A stretch of DNA of 64,000 nucleotides from Cohnella lupini (GCF_003386205.1 NZ_QRDY01000003.1:416334-480333), one strand, 5' to 3'; counted from the stretch's first letter, positions 21,332-30,923 are shown. Numbers and translations: made by a program. The notes: generated by a model from the sequence alone, not told the origin.

Positions 21332-21372
21332 AAGACATTCCAATGGCTTCCGGCTATGGAGTGTCTTTTTCT
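21332..21372 (+). terminator. Terminator after apt
   Basis: AAGACATTCCA at 21332-21342 pairs with TGGAGTGTCTT at 21357-21367 (one G-U pair), then TTTTTC. About 220 bp of non-coding leader separates it from relA. Confidence 0.8.
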
Positions 21373-21592
21373 TATGTATTTTACCGGCGCGGTTGCGCAT
21401 GGCCGAAGGGGTTCATATTTTGTTAATTATTAGCGCGCGGCTACCCGTTCCAAGGACAATTTTCAACGTTCTGATCTCAAAGTCCTATTGCCGGAGCACC
21501 AAGGTTGACGTTTCCCGCCGCTAAGAGGCATAATGGTAGCAATAACTTCAGGGGAACTTCCGGTGCACGGCGCCGGCGGAAAGGAATTCGGC

Positions 21593-23782
21593 ATGGGCAT
21601 GGAGCTGCTTCTTGAGAAAGCAACCACTTATATGAAAGAACAAGATTTGCAGAAAATCCGCGACGCTTACGAATTTGCCGAAGAAGCACATCGAGGCCAA
21701 GTCCGTAAATCCGGTGAACCATATATTCTACACCCCGTGGCCGTTGCCGAAATATGCATGGGTATGCAGATGGATGTCGTTACGGTAATGGCAGCCCTGC
21801 TTCATGACGTTGTCGAAGACACGAACGTTACCGTCGACGACTTGCGTAGCCGATTCGGAGAAACTTTAGCGGGACTAGTCGATGGATTGACTAAGCTCGA
21901 ACGGATTCAATTTCAGTCGAAGGAAGAGCAGCAGAACGAGAATTACCGCAAAATGTTCGTGGCGATGGCCAATGACATCCGGGTCATCTTGATAAAATTG
22001 GCGGATCGTCTGCATAACATGAGGACGCTTAAGTTCCAGTCGGAAGAGAGCCAACGCCGAATCGCTCACGAAACGCTGGAAATCTTCTGTCCGATCGCCC
22101 ATAGGCTCGGAATCAGCGCGATCAAGTGGGAGATGGAGGACATTGCCCTCCGGTTTCTGAACCCCCAGCAATATTATCGCATAGCCCATCTGATGAAAAT
22201 GAAACGTACGGAGCGGGAACAGCATATTACGGAGCTGATCGAACGCATTCGCGAGAAGCTTGAGGAAATGGGCATTCAAGGCGATATTTCCGGCAGGCCG
22301 AAGCACATATACAGCGTCTATAAGAAAATGTCGACTCGTAACAAGCAATTCAACGAGATCTATGATTTGCTCGCGATTCGCATTCTCGTCGATAACGTCA
22401 AAGATTGTTACGCGACGCTCGGAATCATTCATACGTTGTGGAAGCCGATGCCGGGTCGCTTCAAAGATTATATCGCCATGCCGAAGGCGAACATGTACCA
22501 ATCGTTGCATACGACTATCGTGGGATCGACGGGCGAGCCGACCGAGGTTCAGATCCGTACATGGGATATGCACCGGACGAGCGAGATCGGAATTGCTGCG
22601 CATTGGGCATATAAGGATGGAAATACGGCAGGCGTGGCGCCGGGCAGCTTCGGGGACAAAATGAACTGGTTCCGCGAGATCATCGAGCTGCAGCAGGAAA
22701 CCAGGGATGCGGCCGAGTTCATGGAATCGCTGAAAATGGACTTTTTTACCGATCTCGTTTTCGTGTTCACGCCGAAAGGGGAAGTATTCGAATTGCCGGC
22801 GGGATCCGTTCCGCTCGATTTCGCCTTTCGCGTTCATACGGAGGTCGGCAATCGGACGATCGGCGCCAAGGTTAACGGCCGGATCGTACCGCTTGACCAT
22901 AAGCTCAAGACGGGCGACATTGTTGAGATTCTGACCTCTAAGCATTCGTACGGACCGAGCCAGGATTGGCTCAAGATCGCGCAATCCTCCCATGCGAGAA
23001 GCAAGATTCGCCAATGGTTCAAGAAGGAGAAGCGGGAAGAGAGCGTCGATAAGGGGCGCGACCTGCTGGAGCGCGAGCTGAAACGGCTCGGCTTGGAGCC
23101 TCATGAATGGATGGCCGAGGATAAGCTCCAGGAAGCCGCGAAGAAGTTCACGTTTAACGACACGGAAGACATGATGTCGGCTATCGGATTCGGAGGCATT
23201 ACCGCTGCCCAAATCTGCACGAAGCTGACCGAGAAGCTGCGCAAGGAAGCGGAAGAAGCTCAGCAAATTCAACTGACGACGGAAATCAAAGAAATGAAGG
23301 CTCCAGCGGCCGCGGAGAAACGGCGTCCTACCCACGGAGTCAGCGTGAAAGGCGTAGATAACCTGCTCGTACGGTTTGCCCGTTGCTGCAATCCGGTTCC
23401 GGGAGACGATATCGTAGGTTACATTACGAGAGGGCGCGGCGTATCCGTCCATCGGACGGATTGCCCGAACATTCCGACGGGAGAAGACGGGGAAGAAGCG
23501 GCGCGCGTCATCGAGGTCGATTGGGAGTCCGCGGTCGAGTCGAATTATAGCGTCGAGATCGAGATTCTGGGCCACGATCGCCGAGGTTTATTGAACGAGG
23601 TGCTGCAGGCCGTATCGGAAAGCAAGACGAATATATCCGCGGTATCGGGTCGTTCGGACAAGAACAAGATGGCGATCATGCATATGACGATCCTCATCCG
23701 CAATAAGGATCATTTGCAATCCGTCGTCGATAAAATCAAACGGGTCAAAGATATTTTTTCCGTGCAACGGATGATGCAATAG
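21593..23782 (+). CDS. relA: Bifunctional (p)ppGpp synthetase/hydrolase, Rel
   Basis: Makes and degrades the stringent-response alarmone. Domains in order: HD hydrolase (residues about 30-180, with LLHDVVEDT), synthetase (about 230-345, with RFKDYIAMPKANMYQSLHT), TGS (about 390-455), zinc-finger/CC region with RFARCCNPVPGDD, and C-terminal ACT (about 655-729). Both catalytic halves look intact. ATG 21593 is preferred: AAGGAA lies 7 nt upstream and the protein then starts MGMELLLEKA like its relatives (729 residues). The frame extends to ATG 21533, which has a weaker site. Confidence 0.95.
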   Translation: MGMELLLEKATTYMKEQDLQKIRDAYEFAEEAHRGQVRKSGEPYILHPVAVAEICMGMQMDVVTVMAALLHDVVEDTNVTVDDLRSRFGETLAGLVDGLTKLERIQFQSKEEQQNENYRKMFVAMANDIRVILIKLADRLHNMRTLKFQSEESQRRIAHETLEIFCPIAHRLGISAIKWEMEDIALRFLNPQQYYRIAHLMKMKRTEREQHITELIERIREKLEEMGIQGDISGRPKHIYSVYKKMSTRNKQFNEIYDLLAIRILVDNVKDCYATLGIIHTLWKPMPGRFKDYIAMPKANMYQSLHTTIVGSTGEPTEVQIRTWDMHRTSEIGIAAHWAYKDGNTAGVAPGSFGDKMNWFREIIELQQETRDAAEFMESLKMDFFTDLVFVFTPKGEVFELPAGSVPLDFAFRVHTEVGNRTIGAKVNGRIVPLDHKLKTGDIVEILTSKHSYGPSQDWLKIAQSSHARSKIRQWFKKEKREESVDKGRDLLERELKRLGLEPHEWMAEDKLQEAAKKFTFNDTEDMMSAIGFGGITAAQICTKLTEKLRKEAEEAQQIQLTTEIKEMKAPAAAEKRRPTHGVSVKGVDNLLVRFARCCNPVPGDDIVGYITRGRGVSVHRTDCPNIPTGEDGEEAARVIEVDWESAVESNYSVEIEILGHDRRGLLNEVLQAVSESKTNISAVSGRSDKNKMAIMHMTILIRNKDHLQSVVDKIKRVKDIFSVQRMMQ

Positions 23783-23821
23783 ATAAGGAACGCAGTCGGC
23801 TAGATGAAGGGAAAGAGATGG

Positions 23822-24268
23822 ATGAAGGTCGTGTTACAACGGGTATCCGAAGCAAAGGTGACGGTGGAAGGCCAAATCGTCGGCGCTATCGGAACTGGCT
23901 TAATGCTGCTCGTCGGCGTGGGTCAGGAAGACACGGAGCAGGATTTGAACTGGATGGCGGACAAGCTTGCGGGATTAAGGATATTCGAGGACGATGGCGG
24001 GAAAATGAATCTGTCGGTAGAAGATGTTAAGGGCGAGATATTGTCGGTATCCCAATTCACGCTTTACGGGGATTGCCGCAAGGGCAAACGTCCGAACTTC
24101 ATGGGCGCGGCTAGACCGGAGACGGCGGAGTCGTTCTACGATCGATTCAACGAACGCTTGCGGACGCGGGGGTTAAAGGTGGAGACGGGCAGATTCGGCG
24201 CTATGATGGACGTCTCGCTAGTCAACGATGGACCGGTCACTCTCATCCTGGACAGCAAGAACGGTTGA
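23822..24268 (+). CDS. dtd: D-aminoacyl-tRNA deacylase
   Basis: Hydrolyses D-aminoacyl-tRNAs, protecting translation from D-amino acids. The 148-residue protein begins [11 protein letters not shown], contains the active-site SQFTLYGD near residue 78, and has the Gly-Pro motif NDGPVTL near 137. ATG 23822 matches family N-termini and has AAGGGA upstream; the frame also opens at ATG 23804. It follows relA by 39 bp. Confidence 0.95.
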   Translation: MKVVLQRVSEAKVTVEGQIVGAIGTGLMLLVGVGQEDTEQDLNWMADKLAGLRIFEDDGGKMNLSVEDVKGEILSVSQFTLYGDCRKGKRPNFMGAARPETAESFYDRFNERLRTRGLKVETGRFGAMMDVSLVNDGPVTLILDSKNG

Positions 24269-24335
24269 AACAGCCGCGATACGGAAACACTACTTGTCGA
24301 ACCCTTCTTTGATTAAGAAAGGATGGCGGCATGTG

Positions 24336-24518
24336 ATGAGACAATCGCGCAAGGAAGCCAACATGGAGTGGATGATGCGGGAAGGCTTGATGCCGGAGCG
24401 CAGGGAAGCGATGGCGTTGTCGAGCCAGATTCGCGAGGAATTCGGGAGCGACTTGGGAGCCGGACCGGTTGCCGGCGGTAAGCACGGTCGGCGGCAGCCT
24501 CCGGGCGGACGGGGCTAA
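24336..24518 (+). CDS. Small hypothetical protein
   Basis: A 60-residue frame starting at ATG 24336 (or GTG 24333) with AAAGGA upstream. The sequence is hydrophilic and Met-, Arg- and Gly-rich, ending in GGKHGRRQPPGGRG, with no membrane segment or known motif. It lies 67 bp after dtd and is followed by a terminator, which is the main reason to take it as a gene. I do not recognise it. Confidence 0.4.
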   Translation: MRQSRKEANMEWMMREGLMPERREAMALSSQIREEFGSDLGAGPVAGGKHGRRQPPGGRG

Positions 24519-24550
24519 TCGGCGAATATCGATTGAACAAGCAGCAATAT

Positions 24551-24596
24551 GCGCCGTTGCGCGTGTGATTTTAAGCATGCGCGGCGGTGCTGTTTT
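24551..24596 (+). terminator. Terminator after the relA-dtd unit
   Basis: A long imperfect stem: GCGCCGTTGCGCGTG with its partner CATGCGCGGCGGTGC around a short loop, with several G-U pairs, then TGTTTT. Confidence 0.65.
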
Positions 24597-24737
24597 CCCG
24601 AAATCTATTAAAATATTCGCATAAGTATAAGTTAGCGCTTACTTTTTTGTAACCAAACTGTAATCTGTTATACACGGCTTCTTAAAGTAAATAGACTAAT
24701 CTATAGACGACCCCCTTTTTCAATATATTAATCATTG

Positions 24738-24771
24738 AACCTGTCGATACGTCGGCAGGTTATTTTCTTTT
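24738..24771 (+). terminator. Second terminator upstream of hisS
   Basis: AACCTGTCG at 24738-24746 pairs with CGGCAGGTT at 24753-24761 (one G-U pair) around a 6-nt loop, followed by ATTTTCTTTT. No gene lies between this and the previous terminator 140 bp upstream; see the finding on a possible short transcript. Confidence 0.75.
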
Positions 24772-24786
24772 AAACGCAAGGCCGCC

Positions 24787-24815
24787 TTGACATGCTATCT
24801 TCTACGGACTACAAT
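24787..24815 (+). promoter_or_regulatory. Sigma-A promoter of the hisS-aspS operon
   Basis: Perfect TTGACA at 24787-24792, 17-bp spacer, TACAAT at 24810-24815. Transcription would begin near 24822, at the 5' edge of the T-box leader. Confidence 0.85.
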
Positions 24816-24821
24816 TAATAA

Positions 24822-25164
24822 CAATTGTATTTTGCCTTTGATTCGATGACAGGGAACAGTAATCTAGCCCCACGCCCCCAGAGAGGAAAGCCTTCAGGCT
24901 GCAAGCTTTCCGGCGATGATTGGACGAACGACCCCCTCGAGAACTTGATGCGAAAGATTGCCGGATATCAGCGCAAGCTTCCGGACGTTCATTAGCATTA
25001 AAGCGTAGCCGGGCGTTAACCGGATCAAGCGCAAGCTGACCGTTATTGATTCCGATTCTTCGGAAGAATATCGAGGCTTGAATGTCGGGTGGCACCGCGG
25101 GAGCATGCAGATCACGCTCTCGTCCCTGACGATCTTAGGATCGTCATGGGACGGGAGCTTTTTT
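24822..25164 (+). promoter_or_regulatory. T-box leader of hisS-aspS, probably tRNA-Asp responsive
   Basis: The T-box core GGGTGGCACCGCGGG is at 25087-25101. The intrinsic terminator is at 25116-25164: GCTCTCGTCCC/GGGACGGGAGC with an inner TGACGATC/GATCGTCA stem, then six T. Stem I has the distal AGAGAGG segment and a GGAAAGC/GCTTTCC stem. The presumed specifier region reads GAAC-GAC-CCCCTCGAG, placing GAC (Asp) at 24930-24932; another GAC lies at 24923. The TGGC of the antiterminator would pair with a G discriminator base, which tRNA-Asp has and tRNA-His (C73) lacks. Uncharged tRNA-Asp would thus switch on both synthetase genes. Confidence 0.88.
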
Positions 25165-25189
25165 ATTGTCTGGATAAGGAGTGATTATG

Positions 25190-26479
25190 ATGGGGTTTCA
25201 AAAACCGCCGGGCACGCAAGACATCTTGCCCGGCCAATCGGAATATTGGCAAGCCGTCGAAAGCAAAGCGCGCGACATCTGTCGCCGGTTCCGCTTCAGC
25301 GAAGTTCGGACCCCGATCTTCGAAGCGACGGAGTTATTCAAGCGCGGAGTCGGAGAAGCAACGGATATCGTCGAGAAGGAAATGTATACGTTCGAGGATC
25401 GCGGGCAGCGCAGCATGACTTTACGTCCCGAAGGTACCGCCGGAGTCGTACGGTCCTATGTGGAGAACAAGCTGTTCGGCGAGCCCGACGTATCGAAGCT
25501 GTATTATATCGGTCCTATGTTCCGGTACGAGCGCGCGCAAGCGGGCAGATACCGGCAGTTCCACCAATTCGGAGTGGAAGCGATAGGTTCGTCGGATCCT
25601 GCTCTGGACGCGGAAGTGATCGCTCTGGGCTATACTTTCTACCGAGAGTTAGGCTTGACAGGGGTTACGGTCGATTTGAACTCGGTCGGGACGCCGGAAG
25701 TAAGGGCGATCTATCGGGAGAAGTTGCTGGCGTTCTTGATTCCGATCAAGGATACGTTGTGCAAGGATTGCCAGACGCGAATGGAGCGCAATCCGATCAG
25801 GGTGCTGGATTGCAAAGTCGACCAAGACAAATTTACGAACGCGCCTTCTATTCTGGATAGCTTGGACGAGGAGTGCGAGACGCATTTCGCGCGGGTTCGG
25901 GAATGTCTGGACGAGATGGGAATCCCTTATAACGTGAATTCCCGGCTCGTTCGCGGGTTGGATTATTACACGCATACGGCATTCGAGTACAAGGCGCAAG
26001 GAATCGGCGCTATCGATACGATCGGCGGCGGCGGCAGGTATAACGGGCTTGTGGCCGAAATCGGCGGGGACGACAAGCCGGGCGTAGGTCTGGGCCTCGG
26101 CTTGGAGAGAACGTTGATCTTGTTGGAAAGCCAAGGAATCAAGCCGGATACCGGCAACGCGGCCGACGTCTATGTCGTCGCGCTGGGCGAACGAGCGGAG
26201 CGAGCATTGCCTGCTTTGCTGCAACGGCTGCGTATGGCAGGTATCGCCGCGGAGCGCGACTATTTGGGGCGTAAGACGAAAGCCCAATTCAAAGCGGCGG
26301 AACGCAGCGGAGCGCGATTGTCGGCCGTGCTCGGGGACGATGAGCTTGACCGAGGGGAAATATCGCTGAGGCTGACTTCGAACGGCCAACAATTGCAATC
26401 GGTTAAGCTTGCGGACCTAAGCAACGAGATTCAAAATTACTTGACCACAGATAACGAAAAGGGGAAAAACAACTCATGA
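25190..26479 (+). CDS. hisS: Histidine-tRNA ligase
   Basis: Class II synthetase charging tRNA-His. The N-terminus [10 protein letters not shown] is typical. Motif 2 reads [19 protein letters not shown] (near residue 107), the His-specific motif [13 protein letters not shown] lies near 258, and [10 protein letters not shown] near 283. The C-terminal anticodon-binding domain occupies about 330-425. Of three adjacent in-frame starts, ATG 25190 has the best spacing (8 nt) from AAGGAG; GTG 25181 and ATG 25187 are too close. 429 residues. The stop overlaps the aspS ATG. Confidence 0.96.
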   Translation: MGFQKPPGTQDILPGQSEYWQAVESKARDICRRFRFSEVRTPIFEATELFKRGVGEATDIVEKEMYTFEDRGQRSMTLRPEGTAGVVRSYVENKLFGEPDVSKLYYIGPMFRYERAQAGRYRQFHQFGVEAIGSSDPALDAEVIALGYTFYRELGLTGVTVDLNSVGTPEVRAIYREKLLAFLIPIKDTLCKDCQTRMERNPIRVLDCKVDQDKFTNAPSILDSLDEECETHFARVRECLDEMGIPYNVNSRLVRGLDYYTHTAFEYKAQGIGAIDTIGGGGRYNGLVAEIGGDDKPGVGLGLGLERTLILLESQGIKPDTGNAADVYVVALGERAERALPALLQRLRMAGIAAERDYLGRKTKAQFKAAERSGARLSAVLGDDELDRGEISLRLTSNGQQLQSVKLADLSNEIQNYLTTDNEKGKNNS

Positions 26480-28320
26480 TGCTCAAAAACATCGATTGCG
26501 GTAAATTATCCAAGGAAAACGTCGGCCAAACGGTCGTCTTGAACGGCTGGGTGCAAGGCTGGCGCGACTTCGGAGGTATTCTGTTCATCGACCTCCGCGA
26601 CCGCTCGGGAATCGTTCAGGTCGTTTTCAACCCCGAATTCTCCGGCAAAGCGCTGGAGCTTGGAAGCCGCGCCCGTAATGAATACGTGCTCGCCGTCAAA
26701 GGGAAAATCGTCGAGCGCGACCCGGTGACCTTTAATCCGAATCTGGCGACCGGCGAGATCGAAGTCCAAGTAGAGGAAGTCGAAATCATCAACGCGGCCA
26801 AAACTCCTCCGTTCCCGATCGAAGACGGCGTGGAAGTTGACGAATCCCTTCGGTTGAAATATCGGTATCTCGATCTTCGCCGTCCGGAAATGCAGAAGAC
26901 GCTGCTGCTCCGTTCGAAAGCGACGAAGATCTTCCGCGATTTCCTCGACGACAACGGCTTCATCGACGTGGAAACGCCGATCCTGACCAAGAGCACGCCG
27001 GAAGGCGCGCGCGACTACCTGGTACCGAGCCGCGTTCATCCGGGCGAATTTTTCGCCTTGCCGCAATCTCCGCAGCTGTTCAAGCAATTGCTTATGGTAG
27101 GCGGCATCGAGCGCTACTATCAAGTGGCGCGTTGCTTCCGCGACGAAGATCTTCGCGCGGACCGTCAACCTGAATTCACGCAGATCGACATCGAGACCTC
27201 GTTCCTGTCCCAAGATCAATTGCTTGGCATGATGGAGCAACTAATGGCCCGATTGTTCCGCGAGACGGTCGGCGTCGAAATTCCGACTCCGTTCCAACGG
27301 TTGACGTACAGCGATGCCATTCATAAATACGGCTCCGATAAGCCGGATCTTCGCTTCGGCCTTGAGATCGAAGACGTGACCGACATCGTAAAGAGTAGCG
27401 AAGTGAAGGTATTCGCTTCCGTAGCGGCGTCCGGAGGCGTCGTGAAAGCATTGAACGCCAAAGGCTGCGCTAGCTGGAGCCGTAAGGAGTTGGATGACCT
27501 GCAGCCGTTCGCGGCTCGTTACGGCGGCAAAGGCATCGCATGGATTACCGTGAAGGACGGCGAATGGAAGGGTCCGATCGTGAAGTTCTTCAGCCCCGAG
27601 GAAAAGGCGGCATTGACCGAGCGTCTGAACGTCGAAGAAGGCGACTTGTTAACGTTCTCCGCGGATAAGCTCAAGACGGCTGCCGACGTGATGGGCAATC
27701 TCCGTCAGAAGGTCGGACGGGATCTCGGCCTCATCGACAACAAGGCATACAAATTCCTCTGGGTCGTGGATTTCCCGCTGCTCGGATGGGACGAAGAAGG
27801 CAAACGTTTCGTTGCCGAGCATCATCCCTTCACGCGTCCAACCGACGAAGATCTTCCGTTGTTCGATACGGATCCGGGAGCGATTCGCGCGCAGGCTTAC
27901 GACATCGTCCTTAACGGTTATGAAGTCGGCGGCGGATCGATGCGGATTTACCGTCGCGACGTTCAAGAGAAAATGTTCCAAGCGCTCGGCTTCTCGGCAG
28001 AGGAAGCGCAAGAGAAATTCGGATTTTTCCTTGACGCGTTCGAATACGGTACTCCTCCGCATGGCGGCATCGCGTTCGGGTTGGATCGCTTGATCATGCT
28101 TCTAGCTGGACGCACGAACCTGCGCGAAACGATCGCGTTTCCGAAAACGGCCAGCGCAACGGACCTATTGTGCGACGCTCCTTCACCGGTTACGGAACGA
28201 CAATTGGACGACTTGCACGTTCGTCTGTCGGCTAAAGCGATCGCCGCGCAAACGAAAACCGCGCCTGCCGTGGCTGACTCCGTTGAAAGCGGCGAGCCTG
28301 CCGTTCAGAGCCAAGGTTAA
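26476..28320 (+). CDS. aspS: Aspartate-tRNA ligase
   Basis: Class II synthetase of the bacterial 600-residue type (614 here). The N-terminal OB anticodon-binding domain covers about 1-110. Motif 1 region: [27 protein letters not shown] is seen in parts; motif 2: [20 protein letters not shown], with the flipping-loop residues; motif 3: [11 protein letters not shown] near 535. The bacterial GAD insertion lies in the middle (about 310-420). ATG 26476 overlaps the hisS stop as ATGA; ATG 26479 is an alternative. A 35-residue Ala/Val-rich tail extends the C-terminus beyond the catalytic core. Confidence 0.96.
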   Translation: MMLKNIDCGKLSKENVGQTVVLNGWVQGWRDFGGILFIDLRDRSGIVQVVFNPEFSGKALELGSRARNEYVLAVKGKIVERDPVTFNPNLATGEIEVQVEEVEIINAAKTPPFPIEDGVEVDESLRLKYRYLDLRRPEMQKTLLLRSKATKIFRDFLDDNGFIDVETPILTKSTPEGARDYLVPSRVHPGEFFALPQSPQLFKQLLMVGGIERYYQVARCFRDEDLRADRQPEFTQIDIETSFLSQDQLLGMMEQLMARLFRETVGVEIPTPFQRLTYSDAIHKYGSDKPDLRFGLEIEDVTDIVKSSEVKVFASVAASGGVVKALNAKGCASWSRKELDDLQPFAARYGGKGIAWITVKDGEWKGPIVKFFSPEEKAALTERLNVEEGDLLTFSADKLKTAADVMGNLRQKVGRDLGLIDNKAYKFLWVVDFPLLGWDEEGKRFVAEHHPFTRPTDEDLPLFDTDPGAIRAQAYDIVLNGYEVGGGSMRIYRRDVQEKMFQALGFSAEEAQEKFGFFLDAFEYGTPPHGGIAFGLDRLIMLLAGRTNLRETIAFPKTASATDLLCDAPSPVTERQLDDLHVRLSAKAIAAQTKTAPAVADSVESGEPAVQSQG

Positions 28321-28337
28321 AAGGAGAGAGCGTACTT

Positions 28338-29099
28338 ATGTTGCATCAATTCTCCAGAACGGAATTGTCTATCGGGCCGGAGGGGCTGGAGTTGCTTAAA
28401 GGAAGCACGGTCGCCGTCCTCGGAATCGGCGGCGTAGGCGGAATTGCCGCCGAAGCGCTGGCTCGCTCGGGCATCGGGCGAATCATCCTGATCGACAAGG
28501 ACGTCGTAGACATCACGAACGTGAATCGCCAGATTCATGCTTTAACGACGACGGTCGGCCAGCCCAAAGCGGATCTGATGAGAGATCGCATCAAGCTGAT
28601 CAATCCAGAGTGCGACGTTATCTCGCTGCGAATGTTCTATACGGAAGAAACGTACGAGGAACTGTTCAAGTATCCGCTAGACTATGTCGTGGACGCTTCG
28701 GATACGATTTCTTACAAGATCCATTTGATCAAGCAATGTCTGGATCGGGGCATTAAGATCATCTCGAGTATGGGAGCGGCCAATAAAATGGATCCGACCC
28801 GGTTTCAGGTGGCTGATATTTCGAAGACGACCGTGGATCCGATAGCCAGGGTTATTCGGAAGAAGCTTCGCAACGAAGGAATCAAGAGAGGCGTGCAGGT
28901 TGTTTTCTCTACCGAGCTCCCAATCAAACCGCGAGTGGACGTAACGAAGAAAATCGTGCCGGATACGGCGCCTAAAGATATTCGCAAGGCTCAGCAGCCC
29001 CCTTCGAGCAATGCGTTCGTTCCTCCAGTCGCCGGCTTGATCATGGTCAGCGTCGTGTTCAAGGAACTTCTGGCCAATATAGACAAACCTTATGAATGA
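28338..29099 (+). CDS. tcdA: tRNA threonylcarbamoyladenosine dehydratase (ThiF/E1-like)
   Basis: ATP-dependent enzyme that cyclises t6A37 of tRNA to ct6A. The Rossmann P-loop GIGGVGG lies at residues 29-35, followed by IDKDVVDITNVNRQIHA with the E1-family Asn/Arg. DASDTISYK and the SSMGAANKMDP motif are typical of the TcdA (YrvM) branch. The 253 residues match. It follows aspS by 17 bp, as yrvM does in B. subtilis, and a strong terminator follows. Confidence 0.92.
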   Translation: MLHQFSRTELSIGPEGLELLKGSTVAVLGIGGVGGIAAEALARSGIGRIILIDKDVVDITNVNRQIHALTTTVGQPKADLMRDRIKLINPECDVISLRMFYTEETYEELFKYPLDYVVDASDTISYKIHLIKQCLDRGIKIISSMGAANKMDPTRFQVADISKTTVDPIARVIRKKLRNEGIKRGVQVVFSTELPIKPRVDVTKKIVPDTAPKDIRKAQQPPSSNAFVPPVAGLIMVSVVFKELLANIDKPYE

Positions 29100-29145
29100 C
29101 GTGTCGGCCTTCCGCTGAATATCATTCCGTTATACCGACTCGTAA

Positions 29146-29187
29146 AGACCCTTACGCGAATCATCTCGCGCAAGGGTCTATTTTTTT
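29146..29187 (+). terminator. Terminator after tcdA
   Basis: AGACCCTTACGCGA pairs with TCGCGCAAGGGTCT (one mismatch), followed by A and seven T. A very strong intrinsic terminator closing hisS-aspS-tcdA. Confidence 0.9.
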
Positions 29188-29313
29188 AATGGATTTGAAT
29201 TCCGCGAATAATCGAGAAGGCGAGCCTTTTTATGCGTTTTTCTACGCTTGTCCCTATCGTTATCGGCCAACCCTTCATAGATTGAATAATCATCAACTGG
29301 GAGGTGTAGCTCA

Positions 29314-29634
29314 TTGAGCATGAAATTGCACGGAAACAATAATAACGGCCCGCATCGCGTACACCGCGTGTGCAAGTGCTGGAAACCGAAAAAGAGAAGG
29401 ACCGTCGGAGGCACTGAAAATATGAATAACGAGCAACGTAGCCAAGGTCTGAACAACATCGGCCCTCAAGAAAACGCGAATAGGCAACATTGTCATCAAA
29501 GCTGGGGGCAATGGGGAGGACTCGGCTTAGGCGGTATCGGCGGCGGAAACAAAAGTTGCGGACATTGCGGAGGCCGTTTGGGCGGCCAGAGTAACGGACG
29601 CACGGGTGGGCGTTCGGAAGGCGGTAAAAACTAA
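29314..29634 (+). CDS. Small Gly/Asn/His/Cys-rich basic protein, possible spore coat component
   Basis: Not recognised as a named family. The 106 residues are hydrophilic: an N-terminal basic Cys-containing part (HRVCKCWKPKKRR, near 17-29), an Asn/Gln-rich middle, then a Gly-rich tail with HCHQSWGQWGG and CGHCGG. Such Gly-, His- and Cys-rich compositions are common in spore coat proteins, and the next gene downstream is a CotH-type coat kinase; both points are circumstantial. TTG 29314 is chosen because GGGAGGTG is about 8 nt upstream; ATG 29320 is further away. Confidence 0.6.
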   Translation: MSMKLHGNNNNGPHRVHRVCKCWKPKKRRTVGGTENMNNEQRSQGLNNIGPQENANRQHCHQSWGQWGGLGLGGIGGGNKSCGHCGGRLGGQSNGRTGGRSEGGKN

Positions 29635-29718
29635 TTTACCGAAGGTCGAGCTTACAGGCACGCCGTAAGATAGGTCGGCAACGCGCGATAATGCGCAAGG
29701 TATATATGGTCCTTTGGG

Positions 29719-29770
29719 AGGCTAACGAAGCAGAGTGCAAGCCGCTGCTGCGGGAAGCCTTTTCTTTTTT
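29719..29770 (+). terminator. Possible terminator before cotH
   Basis: AGGCT/AGCCT outer and AGCAG/CTGCT inner short stems are followed by TTTCTTTTTT. The stem is interrupted, so the call rests mostly on the T tract. Confidence 0.4.
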
Positions 29771-29864
29771 GGTTTGGCTCATAGACGAATGCCGTTTCCG
29801 CGAATGACGGGGAGACATACGCTGATCGTGATGATTCGAGGCGGATAAGCAAGGGAGGCGACCT

Positions 29865-30923
29865 ATGCCTATACCTATAAGGGCGATCACGATTAGCGAT
29901 GCGGCAAGCTGGGAGCTGGAGAAAAATTTGTGGAACGACGAATTCGTACCGGCAAAGATGACCGTTAACGGAGTAGCGGTTTCGGTGAAGATCCGGCATC
30001 GCGGCGGCCATACTCGCGATTATCCCAAACGTTCTTACGAGGTCGTGAACAAAAATCAAACCGTTCATTACAATGCGGAATTCGACGATCCTTCGGCAAT
30101 CCGCAATGCCTTGTCTTTTGCCTTCTTTCCGATGATCGGCGTGCCAACGCAAAAAGCAAAACATGTTTTGCTCAAAATGAATGGCCGTTCTCTCGGCGTT
30201 TATCTTGAAATAGAAGCGGTTGAAAGATCGTTTTTCCGAAAAAGAAAGATCGGAGCTTCTTCCTTGTTTTACGCCGTGAATAATCGGGCTGATTTCGGAT
30301 TGTATTCCCCCGATTCAGATCGATTGAAATCTTCACTAACATCTGGCTACGAGCATCGATTCGGGGACTCTTCCGAAAAAGTCAAACTAGCCGCGTTTAT
30401 CAAAGGAATTAATGTTCGAAATGGGAAACAAGCGGAGTCTTTCATTCGATCGCGCTTGGACGTAAGCAACTATCTTCGGTGGTTAACGGGCGCAGTATTA
30501 ACGGGTAATTATGATGGATTCGAGCAAAATTACGCGATCTACCGAAGCGGCGGCACGGATAAGTTCAGAATGATTCCTTGGGACTATGAAGGCACGTGGG
30601 GTCGCAATTGTTATGGGCGTCTCGTAGATAGCGATATGGTTCAGGTAACCGGATATAATTTTCTGACCCGTAAAATGTTGAAATACTCGAGCTTCAGGAA
30701 TCAATATCAAAGTACGCTAAGGACAGCTCTTGCTGGCCCGTTTACGGAAACCAGAATAATGCCGCTCGCTAATCGAATGCTCGGGCAGATCTCTCCTTAC
30801 ATTAGGGAAGACAGGGCTCGTAAATGGTCTTATGCAGACTTCCTGGGCGAATCGGGAGTTATTCATAATTACATCAAGGAAAGACGTTCGATCGTGAAAA
30901 AGGAGATGGCATATTTAAGCTAG
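29865..30923 (+). CDS. cotH: CotH-family protein kinase (spore coat)
   Basis: Atypical protein kinase of the CotH family, which in B. subtilis phosphorylates coat proteins such as CotB and CotG. The N-terminal part has KIRHRGGHTRDYPKRSYEV and LEIEAVERSFFRKR. The core shows TGNYDGFEQNYAIYR (near 230) and IPWDYEGTWG (near 255), the two Asp-containing motifs corresponding to catalytic and metal-binding positions. No signal peptide. The 352 residues are in range for the family. AAGGGAGG precedes the ATG. The Gly/His-rich gene upstream is a candidate substrate. The LexA-type box for rarA starts at its stop codon. Confidence 0.85.
   Translation: MPIPIRAITISDAASWELEKNLWNDEFVPAKMTVNGVAVSVKIRHRGGHTRDYPKRSYEVVNKNQTVHYNAEFDDPSAIRNALSFAFFPMIGVPTQKAKHVLLKMNGRSLGVYLEIEAVERSFFRKRKIGASSLFYAVNNRADFGLYSPDSDRLKSSLTSGYEHRFGDSSEKVKLAAFIKGINVRNGKQAESFIRSRLDVSNYLRWLTGAVLTGNYDGFEQNYAIYRSGGTDKFRMIPWDYEGTWGRNCYGRLVDSDMVQVTGYNFLTRKMLKYSSFRNQYQSTLRTALAGPFTETRIMPLANRMLGQISPYIREDRARKWSYADFLGESGVIHNYIKERRSIVKKEMAYLS

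Noticed and set aside
21875..23575. A 566-codon open frame on the minus strand opposite relA
   Set aside because: It lies fully antisense to the complete relA gene, has no family motif and no SD. Long antisense frames of this kind follow from codon bias of the real gene.
25078..25860. A plus-strand frame crossing the T-box and the hisS start
   Set aside because: It begins inside the T-box core and runs out of frame through hisS, so it cannot be a gene.
26506..27240. A 244-codon minus-strand frame opposite aspS
   Set aside because: Shadow of the aspS coding sequence; its translation has no motif and no start signal.
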